A stretch of 64,000 nt of DNA from Budorcas taxicolor (taxonomy: Eukaryota > Chordata > Mammalia > Artiodactyla > Bovidae), in NCBI RefSeq assembly GCF_023091745.1, contig NC_068934.1:16818434-16882433 (forward strand). Reading direction: 5' to 3'. The position numbers were made by a program, and so were the translations under genes. Shown one piece after another: positions 51,700-61,785 of this stretch (within the stretch, counting starts at the first letter, position 1; the number at the start of each line of letters is the position of its first letter). Under the pieces are notes generated by a model. That model was not told the DNA's origin, ran no database searches, and saw only the letters and a list, made by a program, of their open reading frames with translations.

Positions 51700-52130
51700 A
51701 AGTGTCACTTAATTAAGCCCTTTGGGGTTTCCTTGGAACACTTGCCAAAATCATGATTGCATATTAATTTACAACTCGAGTGGGTTTCCATAATTGCTGT
51801 AGGGGAGAGGGTCGGAGTCCATGTTCCACCTGCATCTGAGGGAGGGGCAGATGCTACTGAGTCCCAAATTTCTCCAAGAAGGGAAATGGGAGCCTCACAG
51901 AAAATCCTCATTTCATTAGCTCCCAAAGGCTTGATGGGTATCACGGTGTCTTGCTTGGGCTTAGCTCCTTTCCAGGCACATGCCTGCCTGAAGGCTGTAG
52001 GAAATAGAATTCTCTTTTCTCGATGCTCCAGGAGAAAAAAAGAAAGAAAATACACACAGACAGAGAGAGCAGAGGAAGAGTTCAGTCTGCTTCATCTTTC
52101 CCCCTCCCCTCCAATTTAGTCCAGTTAATA
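51700..52130. other. Candidate conserved noncoding block
   Basis: Complex, repeat-free sequence with TAAT-type cores (cacttaattaagcc at 51706, catattaatttac at 51759, catttcattagctccc near 51909). Two opposite-strand frames of 116 and 120 residues overlap almost fully (51705-52055 and 51757-52119) and neither has domain features. Confidence 0.3.
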
Positions 52131-52134
52131 TTTA

Positions 52135-52312
52135 GTCGGGTGACTGTTATGACTTTTGAGTTCTGAGTCCTACTAACTAATTAACATTTTACCCTCTGTA
52201 AAATGGGAAAGGTTATTCACCAACTCAAGGCTGTAAATGAAATGAATCATGTAAAAGGCTTTCCACAGTATCTTGAGTGAGTGCTCAATAAATGATAGCT
52301 GCTATTATGCTA
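52135..52312 (-). mobile_element. MIR SINE
   Basis: Antisense: tttaccctctgtaaaatggg at 52188, tgagtgagtgctcaataaat at 52275. Confidence 0.82.
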
Positions 52313-52346
52313 TTATTATTATTATTATCATCATTGTTATTATCAT
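52307..52346 (+). repeat. (ATT)n microsatellite
   Basis: tattattattattatcatc-type run at the MIR tail. Confidence 0.9.
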
Positions 52347-52913
52347 TCTTTGCTTCCAAGTCATGTGTGAGCCGTTGAGAATAAAGTGATGAATGACCAA
52401 AGTCCTGCCCTCAAAACATCAAATGCCAGAAAATGAAAGAAAAAAAAAATTTAAGTAGGGTCAGAGGCTTTAGGGAGGAAATGGGTATTAATTACGAATT
52501 ATTAGCAGGACTAGAAGAAAGGGAGAAAGGGGGAGGTTTAAGATGATTGTGTTATATAGTAAGAGGAGATGCTGGAGAAGGAGAAGTAAAACAGAGGGTG
52601 AAAACTTGGAAGCCAGAAAAGGGGCACCAGAAATGAAGGGGAATTCTCAGCTCCATACACTCCTTCAGCACTGCCTGTCATTGAGGGTAGTTCCTTGCTG
52701 GTCGCTGGGCCCCAGAATATGAATCATTCATGGCCCTGACTATGGAGACTAAGTCTCTGATGCACCTGAACTTCAGTGAAGATAGGACCAAGCATCACAG
52801 TTTCTTCCAGCAACTCAATCTTCTTAATCCATAGCCCAGAATGTACTTGAGTTTGGGACTGCAGTCGCAGCAGTCTGTGTCCAATTTCAGAAGGGCCCCT
52901 AAAGGCCAAGCCT
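52347..52913. other. Noncoding sequence
   Basis: Purine-rich stretch at 52430-52625 with an A-tract near 52441. No gene. Confidence 0.4.
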
Positions 52914-53109
52914 GTGCTGTGCTAAGTTGCTTCAGCTGTGTCTGACTCTTTGTGACCCCATGGACTGTAGCCCACCAGGCTCCTCTGTCCCTGGGATTCT
53001 CCAGGCAAGAATACTGGAGTGGGTTGCCATTTCCTTCTCCTGAGGATCTTCCCCACCGAGGAATCGAACCTGCACTGGCAGGCAGGTTCTTTACCACTAG
53101 AGCCACCAG
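52914..53109 (-). mobile_element. Bov-tA SINE
   Basis: Tail gctaagttgcttcagctgtg left, head ctttaccactagagccacc right. The last head bases are missing. Confidence 0.95.
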
Positions 53110-53289
53110 CTATCGGGGGTTCCCCCTCTTCTCTAAGTCCCCCTTCTCCCTAGGACTCCTAGTTACTCTCCAACAAGTGATGTGCTGATCCTGAAGTGCC
53201 TTCAAGTCCTGCTTTTCAGGGAACTCTTTCTTTCTGAATGCCCTTCACAAGAATGGGACAGTTGCCATCCATAAGACGAATCAGTGGTT
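53110..53289. other. Noncoding sequence
   Basis: Nothing recognised. Confidence 0.4.
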
Positions 53290-53560
53290 CCTTTACCATA
53301 TTCAACAGTATTTATTGGGTGCCACACACTTTCCTAGAAGTGAGGTTGCTGCTGTGAACAAATCAGACAAGTCTCTGCTCTTGTGAAGCTCACGCCTTAG
53401 TAGGAGAAGAGACAGCACACAGGTGGAGGCCCAAGAGTACCAGGAAGAAAATTAAATGGGCTGCAGGGAGGATGGTGAGGAAGATACAGTAAATGGTGTG
53501 GCAGGAAGGCTGGACTGAAAGACAGTGTTTAAGCAGAGGCAGAAGGAAGGGAGGGAGAGA
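53290..53560 (+). mobile_element. Ancient mammalian repeat, unassigned
   Basis: caacagtatttattgggtgc at 53303, gtgaacaaatcagacaagtc at 53354, tcttgtgaagctcacgcctt at 53379. Confidence 0.55.
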
Positions 53561-53824
53561 AGGAAGGAGCCAAGTCATCTCTGTTCCTCTTGAGCTGGAG
53601 TAAGCCTGGCTGCCGTGTGTTCATCTACAGTGGGGAAAGTCCAGGTGACCCCGCCCCTGTTGTTGCCTGCCAGCTTCTTAGTAGCAGCCTTCAAAACTTC
53701 TGTGTCTGTCTCTGACACAGTCCAGAAGGAATTGTTTATTCCTATTAATGAGGCATCAATCGGAAGTTCTACAGCTCCTGAAGGGATCTCACCAGGGTGC
53801 TCCCTCTTCTCTGTATGATGCCTG
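53561..53824. other. Noncoding sequence
   Basis: A 93-residue minus frame lacks features. Confidence 0.4.
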
Positions 53825-53930
53825 CAATTTCTTAACTCTTGCACGTGTAACCTCATATTTGATACTCACAGGAGCTCTATAAGTTCGATCAGTCTCATTT
53901 CATAACTAAAATATGCCTCATCGGTTATCT
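53825..53930 (+). mobile_element. MIR SINE fragment
   Basis: gtgtaacctcatatttgata at 53844, then actcacaggagctctataag at 53864. Confidence 0.65.
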
Positions 53931-53931
53931 G

Positions 53932-54085
53932 GTCCAGGCTATTGCTGTTATACAGATTATAAAGAAGAGCCCCATAGAGGGAAAGAGGCCCTTCGAGGTC
54001 CAAGGACCCACAAGTGAATAGTCAGCAAGAGGACTCAGACCCCAGGGCCACGAGTGCCATGCTGCTGTCTTCATCACCACTCAGC
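53932..54085 (+). mobile_element. MIR-class SINE
   Basis: atagagggaaagaggccctt at 53974, caaggacccacaagtgaata at 54001, aggactcagaccccagggc at 54030. Confidence 0.62.
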
Positions 54086-54244
54086 ATCTTGGCCAACATC
54101 CAAAGATGATGAGAAAGGTTTGGCTTCTCTTTTCTAGACCAGCAACAGTTCAAGAAACCTGTCAAGAGTTACACAGCTAGGTGCATGCCTTCTACTTTGT
54201 TGCTGTTTCTTCATCTCACCACCTTCTCTGTCTTTCTCAGTCAC

Positions 54245-54384
54245 AGTACGATAGAACGTACACGCTATAATGTCAGACCAACCTGGACTTGAATACTGGC
54301 TCTGCCCATCACCAGTTCTTCTGCTTCATCAGGACTTGATTTCATAATCTGTGAAGCAGGATCACAACAGACACTATCAGCACT
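54245..54384 (-). mobile_element. MIR SINE
   Basis: Antisense: cttgaatactggctctgccc at 54289, tttcataatctgtgaagcag at 54340. Confidence 0.72.
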
Positions 54385-54387
54385 GGT

Positions 54388-54442
54388 CAGGATAGGTCAG
54401 ACTTTGCTGCAGTAAAAAATATCCCCCAGATCTCAGTGGCTC
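54388..54442 (-). mobile_element. Ancient LTR-like repeat, left piece
   Basis: actttgctgcagtaaaaaat at 54401 and ccagatctcagtggct: the start of the repeat type whose opposite end is seen at 34265-34300. A possible end piece (cccattggctagaacagt) is at 55120. Confidence 0.45.
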
Positions 54443-54962
54443 GTTGTTGTTCAGTGGTTAAGTCATGTCTGACTCTTTCTGACCCCATGGACTGCAGCAC
54501 ACCGGGCTGCCCTGTCCTTCACCATCTCCCTGAGTTTGCTCAGATTCATGTCTGTTGAGCCAGTGGTGCTACCTAACCGTCTCATCCTCTGCTGCTCCCT
54601 TCTCCTATGCCTTCAATATTTCCCAGCACCAGGTTCTTCCAGTGAGCTGGCTCTTTGCATCAGGTGGCTAAAGTATTGGAGCTTCAGCTTCAGCATCAAT
54701 TCTTCCAATGAATATTCCTGGTTGATTTCCTTTGGAATTGACTGATTTGATCTCCTTGCAGCCCAAGGGACTCTCAAGGGTCTTCTGCAGCACCACAGTT
54801 CAAAGCATTAATTCTTTAACACTCAGGCTTCTTTATGGTCCAGCTCTTACATACATACTTGACTACTGGAAAAACTATAGCTTTGATTAGATGGACCTTT
54901 GTAGGCAAATTGATGTCTCTGCTTTTTAGTATGCTATCTAGGTTTGTCACAGCTTTCCTCTG
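54443..54962 (-). mobile_element. BovB 3' end, older subfamily
   Basis: Antisense BovB from gttgttgttcagtggttaag (terminus) up to tttgtcacagctttcctc (54942). Missing bases and a lost trinucleotide near 54628 show age. Frames of 69, 72 and 83 residues here are BovB. Confidence 0.95.
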
Positions 54963-55144
54963 TATTACTTGCATGTCTGATAATAAGTCTGATATGAGTA
55001 GAGCAGCTAACCATCTGGAAAACATAAGCTCCATGGTTACTATGAGGAAGCAAATAATTAATTGGAGGTTTACACAGGGGCTTTAACATCATGCCTGGAA
55101 GACACAACATTGATCCACATCCCATTGGCTAGAACAGTTATATG
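54963..55144. other. Noncoding spacer between BovB copies
   Basis: Contains gcaaataattaattgga at 55048 and part of an old repeat near 55120. Confidence 0.4.
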
Positions 55145-55710
55145 AAGTGGGGAAAGGTCAGTCTTCATTCCAATCCCAAAGAAAGGCAATGCCAAAGAAT
55201 GTTCAAACTACAGCACAATTGCACTCATCTCACATACTAGCAAAGTAATGCTGAAAATTCTCCAAGCTAGGCTTCAACAGTATGTGAACTGAGAACTTCC
55301 AGATGTTCAAGATAGATTTAGTAAAGGTAGAGGAATCAGAGATCAAATTGCCAAAGTCTGTCGGATCATAGAAAAATCAAGAGAATTCCAGAAAATCTAT
55401 TTCTACTTCATTGACTACACCAAAGCCTTTGACTGTGTGGATCACAACAAACTGTGGAAAACTCTTAAAGAGATGGGAATACCAGCCCACCTTACCTGCC
55501 TCCTGAGAAATCTGCATGCAGGTCAAGAAGCAACAGTTAGAACCAGACATGGAACAACAGACTGGTTCCAAATTGGGAAAGGAGTACGACAAGTCTGTAT
55601 ACTGTTACCCTGCTGATTTGACTTATATGCAGAGTACATCATACAAAATGCCAGGCTGGATGAAGCACAAGCTGGAATCAAGATTGCTGGGAGAAGCATC
55701 AATCATCTCA
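55145..55710 (+). mobile_element. BovB LINE, reverse transcriptase region, host copy (left part)
   Basis: Sense BovB ORF2, from the gtcagtcttcattcc block (55157) through ttcattgactacaccaaagc (55407, motif A region) and attgggaaaggagtacgac (55572, motif B' region). It has stops (for example tga at 55288 and 55617) and has lost its 5' end. It is interrupted at the YADD codons by a second BovB. Confidence 0.96.
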
Positions 55711-55721
55711 GATATGCAGAT
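55711..55721. repeat. TSD of nested BovB, left copy
   Basis: gatatgcagat, exact match at 56572-56582. It encodes the Tyr-Ala-Asp part of the YADD catalytic motif of the host BovB. Confidence 0.95.
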
Positions 55722-56571
55722 CAGTTCAGTTCAATCACTCAGGCGTGTCCTACTCTTTGTGACCCCATGGACTGCAGCACGTCAGGCTTCCCTGTTCATC
55801 ACCCACTCCCAGAACTGCTGAAACTCATGTCCATCTGGCCCTCTGTTGTCCATCTCATCCTCTGTCGTCCCCTTCTCCTCCTGCCTTCAGTCTTTCCCAG
55901 CATCGGGGTCTTTTCAAATGAGTCGGTTCTTCGCATCAGTTGGCCAAAGTATTGGAGTTTCAGCTTCAGCGTCAGTACTGCCAATGAATATTCAGGACTG
56001 ATTTCCTTTAGGATGGACTGCATGGATCTCCTTGCAGTCCAAGGGACTCTCAAGAGTCTTCTCCAACACCACAGTTCAAAAGCATCAATTCTTCAGTGCT
56101 CAGCTTTCTTTATGGTCCAACTCTCACATCCATAGGTGACTATTGGAAAAACCAAAGCGCTGACTAGATGGACCTTTGTTGGTAAAGTAATATCTCTGCT
56201 TTTTTAATATGTTGTCTAGGTTGGCCATAGCTTTTCTTCCAAGGAGCAGGTGTCTTTTAATCCCATGGCTGCAGTCACCATCTGCAGTGATTTTGGGGCC
56301 CAAAAAAAACAAAGTCTCTCACTGTTTCCATTGTTTCCCCATCTATTTGCCATGATGTGAGGGGACTGGATGCCATAATCTTAGTTTCCTGAATGCTGAG
56401 TTTTAAGCCAACTTTTTCACTCTCCTCTTTCACTTTCACCAAGAGGCTCTTTAGTTCTTTTTCACTTTCTGCCATAAGGGTGGTATCATCTGTGTATCTG
56501 CAGTTATTGATATATCTCCCAGCAATCTTGATTCCAGCTTCTGCTTCATGCAGCCCAGCATTTCACATGAT
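55722..56571 (-). mobile_element. BovB 3' end nested in BovB, 5'-truncated
   Basis: Antisense BovB of about 850 bases with a young cagttcagttcaatcactc terminus. It extends into its own RT region, where the catalytic box on the minus strand reads Tyr-Thr-Asp-Asp (around 56484-56500) instead of YADD. Frames of 84, 62 and 66 residues on the minus strand are its broken ORF2 pieces. The 122-residue plus frame is antisense. Confidence 0.97.
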
Positions 56572-56582
56572 GATATGCAGAT
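56572..56582. repeat. TSD of nested BovB, right copy
   Basis: Exact copy of 55711-55721. The host YADD codons are reconstituted here at 56574-56585. Confidence 0.95.
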
Positions 56583-56742
56583 GACACCACCCTTATGCAA
56601 GGAAGTGAAGAGATTCCCTTGGACTGCAAGGAGATCTAACTAGTCCATCCTGAAGGCAATCAGTCCTGAGTATTCATTGGAAGGACTGATGCTGAAGTTG
56701 AAGCACCAATACTTTGGTCAACTAATGTGAAGAGCCAACACA
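56583..56742 (+). mobile_element. BovB host copy, right part, internally deleted
   Basis: gacaccacccttatgcaagg continues the RT frame, then jumps near 56612 to cccttggactgcaaggag. Several hundred bases between the RT and the 3' region are missing. It ends near ttggtcaactaatgtgaaga without the BovB 3' terminus. Confidence 0.9.
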
Positions 56743-56822
56743 TGACAGAAAGCAACAAAATTCTGTAAAGCAATTCTCCTTCAATTAAAAAAGAGATAAA
56801 TTAAAAAAAATTTTTTTTAAGA
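56743..56822 (+). mobile_element. L1 LINE 3' terminal scrap
   Basis: acagaaagcaacaaaattct and gcaattctccttcaattaaa near 56770 are the extreme L1 3' end, followed by A/T-rich sequence to 56821. Confidence 0.72.
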
Positions 56823-56829
56823 GATAGCT

Positions 56830-57445
56830 TTAAAAAATCCTATACTTTAGGACATTTTAGAACACACTGTTAGATAAAGTATGAGTCAGAGAAGGAAACA
56901 TGATGGAAACTAGACAATACTTAGAACTAGATGATGGCAAAAATACTAAGATATCAGTATTTGGGTCATTCCACTAAAGAGATACCTAGAAATGAATTTA
57001 TACCATGAATTCTTACATTAAGAAAGAAAAAGGTGCAAATGAGTTAATCATCCAATTTAAGAAGATAGGAATAGAAAGAAGTCATATAAATGGCCCATAG
57101 GTGGATCAAAAAGTGCTTAACAGCAATAATCATCAGAGAAATGCAAATCAAATCTGCAATGCAATGTCACTTCATGGCTATTATCATAAAGGCAAGAAAT
57201 GACAAATGTTGGTGCAGATGTGGAGAAAAGACAACCCCTTTCCACTGTTGGTGGAAATGTATTTGGTGAAGCCACTATGGAAAACAGTAAGACGGTTCTT
57301 CAAAAATTTAAAAATAGAGCTACCATATGATCCAGCAATCCTTCTGGGTATTTATCCAAGGTAAAGAAAAACATAATTTGAGAAAATATTCACACCCTAA
57401 TGTTTGTCACAGCGGTATTTATAACAGCCAAGACATGGAAACAAA
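56830..57445 (+). mobile_element. L1 LINE, internally deleted ORF2 remnant
   Basis: An ORF2 mid-region piece (about 56850-57050) is joined to the C-terminal region: gcaataatcatcagagaaat at 57124, ttccactgttggtggaaatg at 57240, ccatatgatccagcaatcct at 57323, ttataacagccaagacatgg at 57419. Confidence 0.85.
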
Positions 57446-57565
57446 GAAAAGACCCTGATGCTGGGAAAGATTGAAGGCAGGAGGAGAAGGGGATGAGAGA
57501 GGATGAGATGGTTGGATGGCATCACCAACTGGATGGACATGAGTTTGAGCAAGCTCTGGGAGCTG
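57446..57565 (+). mobile_element. BovB 3' region scrap
   Basis: gaccctgatgctgggaaaga at 57450 to agctctgggagctggt. Both ends of BovB are lost. Confidence 0.92.
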
Positions 57566-57802
57566 GTATTTTGTGGATTAAAGAAAACCAGATATCCCAA
57601 GTTAAAGAATTTAGCTCTTTTTTATATATGGGAAGATTTAAGTGTCTGGGCTCACTGAAATCATTCCCTTCATATGCAGCTCTGCTCTCTGGGGGCAGTA
57701 TCCTGTGTTTTTCACATTCTGAGTTCCTTTGTGCTCACCACAGGGAGTGGCTGCAGCCTAGTGGCTGCCAGGTTGCAGGTAATCTTCTCCTTCCTAAGTG
57801 AG
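57566..57802. other. Noncoding sequence
   Basis: A 102-residue plus frame begins in the BovB scrap. Spurious. Confidence 0.4.
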
Positions 57803-57992
57803 GCTTCCACAGTAGCCCAAATAGTAAAGAATCTACCTGCAATGCAAGAGACCTGGGCTCAATTGCTGGGTCAGGAAGATCCCCTGGACAAGGGAATGGC
57901 TACACATTCCAGTATTTGTGCCTGGCAAATCCCATGGATAGAGGAGTTTAGTGGGTTACAAAAGAGTTAAACATGATTGAATGACTAACACT
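57803..57992 (+). mobile_element. Bov-tA SINE, older copy
   Basis: Head gcttccacagtagcccaaat, diverged B-box-like region near 57860-57872, body to tgattgaatgactaacac. CpGs are all lost. Confidence 0.92.
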
Positions 57993-58234
57993 GAGTACTC
58001 TTAGGGCTCAGGACTTCACATTTGTAGGGAAGGAATCACTGATGACTGTGAAATCTTTGTTTATGAATATGACAGAAAACACTCCATGTCTTAGAGCCCA
58101 GCCCCAAAGGCTGGACATACAGGGTAAGAAAGGTCACAGCCTACCCTAGAGCTATTTAACCATGAGTTTTTATTGCAGTTTATTTAGTGGTGCAGTTTTT
58201 GGGCAGCCTCACCAACTATGGTGGAAGCAGGAAT
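57993..58234. other. Noncoding sequence
   Basis: Nothing recognised. Confidence 0.4.
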
Positions 58235-58500
58235 CTTAGAATAATAACAATAGTCATTCACATTGTGTATATTGAGTTCCTCCTTAATACCAAGGATTGT
58301 TCTAAAGAGTCTTTGCAGCATCTCTAAGAGGTGGGCCTTTTTTTTTTTTTTTTCTCCCATTTTAAGATGAGGAAACTAACTCACAGAGAGGCTCCATAAT
58401 CTACCCAAGGTCACTGAACTTGCAAATGACTAAGACATGAACCCAGGAAGTCAACTTCCAGAGTGCCCCTTCCTAATCTCAGTGCTGTTCAGATACCATC
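58235..58500 (+). mobile_element. MIR SINE, near full length, with T-tract
   Basis: gttctaaagagtctttgcag at 58300, a T run at 58338-58354, gatgaggaaactaactcaca at 58367, acccaaggtcactgaacttg at 58403. Confidence 0.95.
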
Positions 58501-59044
58501 CATTTCCCCTGTGGTTGCTCCTGGTGCTGTTTTTTCACAGTTACTGATATTTGTCATGATTGCAGAACAGTCAACCACAGGCGCATGGAAGGAAAATTCA
58601 GATGGCTGTTTAATAGACACACAGGGCAGCTGAAGCAGTGGCTATGGGCTGTATAAGTGACCCGATTCCTCGCCAGGACCAAGGCTTGCCCAGCCCCCAA
58701 ATCATCCCTTCTCTTCATGCAGAAAGACTTGAAGCAAGAAGGTTCCCAGGAGCAATAGAGATTTGTCCTGTCTCCGCTCTGTCCCATGTACTCTAATGGC
58801 CTGTGGGCAGCCAGCCGAGGGCTGGATCTCCTGTGGGCAAAGGCATCCAGAGAAATCACAGAATCTACAGACAAGCTTGCTAATGCCAGTGCTGCCCTGT
58901 GGGTACCGCCTGAGCAGAAGGAAAGGCCAACAGCTTTCAGGTCATCTGGCTCCCAGCTGCCCCTCGGCCATTCAGGGGGGACCATCCTGACACTCAAAAA
59001 TAGCCAAGTTAATAAGGAAGGTGACTTCTGCTGACAGTGCCTAG
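58501..59044. other. Noncoding sequence with a 147-residue minus frame
   Basis: Repeat-free. The minus frame 58554-58997 (147 residues) has no recognisable domain and is opposed by shorter plus frames. Not called as a gene. Confidence 0.35.
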
Positions 59045-59215
59045 TGAGGTACTAGTCACAAGACACTTTCAATTTCATTTCATTTAACCTCACGGTGCCC
59101 CTGGGAAGTTATTTTCAGATTTATTTTGCAGATGAGAAAACTGAGGTTTAGAAAGAATTCACATTTATGCAGCTGAAAATTGTAGCTTCTCTAGGATCAG
59201 ATCTTTGTGTTATCA
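59045..59215 (+). mobile_element. MIR SINE
   Basis: catttcatttaacctcacgg at 59076, ttttgcagatgagaaaactg at 59126, aggtttagaaagaattcac at 59146. Confidence 0.92.
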
Positions 59216-59434
59216 AATGGCTATACCCTAAATATTTATGCATTCATGTAAACAATCTGTAAATATCAATTGTGTGGGTATATTATTATGCCAAACGCTA
59301 GGGAGATAGAGTCAAATTGAGATCTAAACCATAGTTCAAGACACAGAGTCTGTATTCTATTTTACAGGGAACTGTCAGGAGAAGTGGCCTGAATCAGGGG
59401 TAGAAATTTTTGGAAGCAAATAGCAGGGCACATA
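59216..59434. other. Noncoding sequence
   Basis: Possible unassigned old repeat at 59250-59350. Confidence 0.4.
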
Positions 59435-59535
59435 TCAATTTGGCCATAGGGAAGGCCCAAGTTCTGTTCTCACTGTTCACTAGGTGACCTGGGGCAAGTC
59501 ACTTCCTGTCCTGGTTCTCATTTCCTTATCTGATT
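59435..59535 (-). mobile_element. MIR SINE fragment
   Basis: Antisense: gaggcccaagttctg-like start, gacctggggcaagtcacttc at 59487, cctggttctcatttcctta. Confidence 0.82.
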
Positions 59536-59775
59536 CTGGAGCCAAACTGCCTGTGTTCAAGCATGTGCAACCTGCCTCAATTTCCACATCTATAAATGGG
59601 GAGACTGCTAGTACTTACCTTATAGGATTCTAGAGAAGACAAAATGACTTTCTAACTCAATTATTATTGTTGATTAAGTGAGTTATTATTTTTATTGAGT
59701 GATTGCCTAGAAAATGTTTAAAACAGCACCTAGTACACAGTAATCATTCAATTAATTTTAGCCCTTATTGTTAAG
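59536..59775 (-). mobile_element. MIR SINE, split by Bov-tA at its 3' tail
   Basis: Antisense: gccaaactgcctgtgttcaa at 59541, tcaatttccacatctataaa at 59577, agcacctagtacacagtaat near 59725. Confidence 0.85.
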
Positions 59776-59990
59776 GGCTTCCCGGGTGCTTCAGTGGCAA
59801 AGAATCTGCCTGTCAGTGCAGAACATGCAAGAGACTCAGGTTTGATCCCTGGGCCAAGAAGATCCCCTGGAGGAGGAAATGGCAACCCACTCCAGTATTC
59901 TTGCCTGGGAAATCCCATGGACAGAGGACCCTGGTGAGCTACAGTCCATGAGGTTGCAAAGAACTGGACAAAACTGAGTGACTGAGCATG
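59776..59990 (+). mobile_element. Bov-tA SINE
   Basis: Head ggcttcccgggtgcttcagt, B-box-like ggtttgatccc at 59839-59849, body to caaaactgagtgactga. The 89-residue minus frame is SINE sequence. TSD weak. Confidence 0.96.
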
Positions 59991-60194
59991 CATGCTTGTT
60001 GTTACTAATATTTTCATTATTACAAAGATGAATATTGGGCTGGATATTCTCAGAGCTACCTACACAAATGCATTTAGCCAGTTCCCACTGAATTGGAAGT
60101 GACTTTGAGAGGCGATGGCTGCTCCTAAGACAGGGCCTGGTTAAAGGGTTGTCTAAAGCTTACAGGACCCCAGACAGGCCCCTGACACTGGTTC
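59991..60194. other. Noncoding sequence
   Basis: Nothing recognised. Confidence 0.4.
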
Positions 60195-60345
60195 CTGAGT
60201 CTCACTCCCCAACTTCCAGCCAGAGGCTGTGCCTTCCATCTTTTACCCCTAACTCAAGTGTAGAGCCAGCCACATGGGACCCTTTCATGGACAATTCTTT
60301 ATCCAATGAATTAATGAATGAGCAAACCAATGAATGGTCAAAGGC
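60195..60345 (+). mobile_element. L2 LINE 3' end (possible)
   Basis: ctcactccccaacttccag near 60201 and a final ttaatgaatgagcaaaccaa at 60311 with (AATG)n character. Confidence 0.42.
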
Positions 60346-60389
60346 TCCATGCCCTGGTGAGCTAAACATGTAAGGAGGGATTTCAGTGA

Positions 60390-60660
60390 CATCTATTTTC
60401 TCTATTCTGGTAACATGCTAATGAGCTGGAGAGCTCTGGCTAAATTGCGATTTCCCAAAATGAGTTAATTAATATACTGATTTGGGGATGATTAACAGGG
60501 GGGCACAGTTAACATGATTTTAATGGGAAAGCGTCAGTGAAGCACAAACTCATTAACAGAAAACTATTTCCTGCCCCAGCAGGCTTGTCACATACTACTT
60601 TTTATGGAGGAAACAGCAGAAACCACACTGATAAGGATTTGGCTCCAGAGTAGCCAGGAG
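60390..60660. other. Candidate conserved noncoding (enhancer-like) block
   Basis: Repeat-free, complex sequence dense in TAAT/homeodomain, HNF1-like and RUNX/GATA-like words: catgctaatgagctgg (60415), gagttaattaatatactg (60463), cacagttaacatgat (60505), actcattaacagaa (60548), accacactgataagg (60624). This is an inference from composition only. Confidence 0.35.
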
Positions 60661-60999
60661 TCCCTATGGGCAGCACGCTCTCTGGAAAGGGAATCCTCCT
60701 TGGTGGGTGCCTGCAGCATCCCTTAGAAGTGGATTCTCTGTTGATTTCTCATTGGTTTCCATGAACTGTCAGTTGCCAATAAGCAGACTTCTTACGTTGA
60801 GTCCCATGCTACTGTTATTAAAGATGAGGAACAGAGTGTGTATAAACTAGCTCTGGTTGGCTCCCAAACATTAAAAAATAATCATTGTAGTGATAAGCAC
60901 TATTATAATAACCTTTACACAGCACTTTTCCTTCCTTATGTGTAAATGGAATTATAATGTGATTTCAGTCTTGAGAGGCTATCATGAGATTGCACACAG
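60661..60999. other. Noncoding sequence
   Basis: Possible old repeat traces at 60880-60960. No gene. Confidence 0.4.
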
Positions 61000-61140
61000 A
61001 TAATTAAAAGCTGCTATTCTCTGAGTGCCTGCTCTGTGCCAGCTGGTACATTAACTGCCTTCCCTGCAGGTGACCTCATCAACCCCTTTTCCAGATGAGG
61101 AAACTGAGATTCAGAAGAGTAAAGAGAATTCACAATGTAT
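61000..61140 (+). mobile_element. MIR SINE
   Basis: gagtgcctgctctgtgccag at 61023, caggtgacctcatcaacccc at 61067, cagatgaggaaactgagatt at 61092. Confidence 0.95.
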
Positions 61141-61174
61141 AAAAATAGTTCATAAAGCCCCATATATGTATACC

Positions 61175-61320
61175 ATGTTACTACAATCTACTGAGTGGCC
61201 TTAAGAGATAGGTCCAAAAGCTATTATCTTCCTATGTCCCTATCTTCTTGGTGAGGACGCAGAGGCTTTAGGAGGTGGTGACTTGCCAACTGTCCTAGGG
61301 ATGAAAAATCACGCAAGTCA
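61175..61320 (+). mobile_element. MIR SINE, diverged
   Basis: gaggacgcagaggctttagg at 61253, ggtgacttgccaactgtcc at 61277. Confidence 0.6.
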
Positions 61321-61462
61321 ACACTTCGGATCAGCATCAGAAAACAAACCCTGGGTTCTTGGTAAAACATTCTACAACTTGTAACCACACTGTCCACATA
61401 GACTGTGCAAAGCAAGAGGACACTGCATATCTCTGATTTGAGGGCATGAAATCATGGTTTGC
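61321..61462. other. Noncoding sequence
   Basis: Nothing recognised. Confidence 0.4.
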
Positions 61463-61785
61463 TGTTATTGATCAATAGCTCAGTTGTGTCTGACTCTGTG
61501 ACCCCATGGACTGCAACACACCAGGCCTCCCTGTCCATCACCAACTCTCAGAGCTTGCTCAAACTCATGTCCATTGAGTCAGTGATTCCATCCAACCATC
61601 TCATCCTCTGTCGTCCCCTTCTCCTCTTGCCTTCAGTCTTTCCCAGCATCAGGGTCTTTTCCAATGAGTCAGCTCTTCGCATCAGGTGGCCAAAAAGCAC
61701 TGGAGCTTCAACTTCAGAATCAGTCCTTCCAGTGAATATTTAGGATTGATTTGCTTTAGGGTTGACTGATTTAATCTCCTGAGAT
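61463..61785 (-). mobile_element. BovB 3' end, 5'-truncated
   Basis: Antisense BovB from gatcaatagctcagttgtg up to ttgactgatttaatctcct (61763). The 94-residue plus frame is antisense BovB. No clear TSD read. Confidence 0.96.

Noticed and set aside
51705..52119. Opposite-strand 116- and 120-residue frames
   Set aside because: Two nearly coextensive frames on both strands are typical of chance openness. Neither has domain features.
58554..58997. 147-residue minus-strand frame
   Set aside because: No family motif or exon structure. Opposed by open frames on the plus strand.
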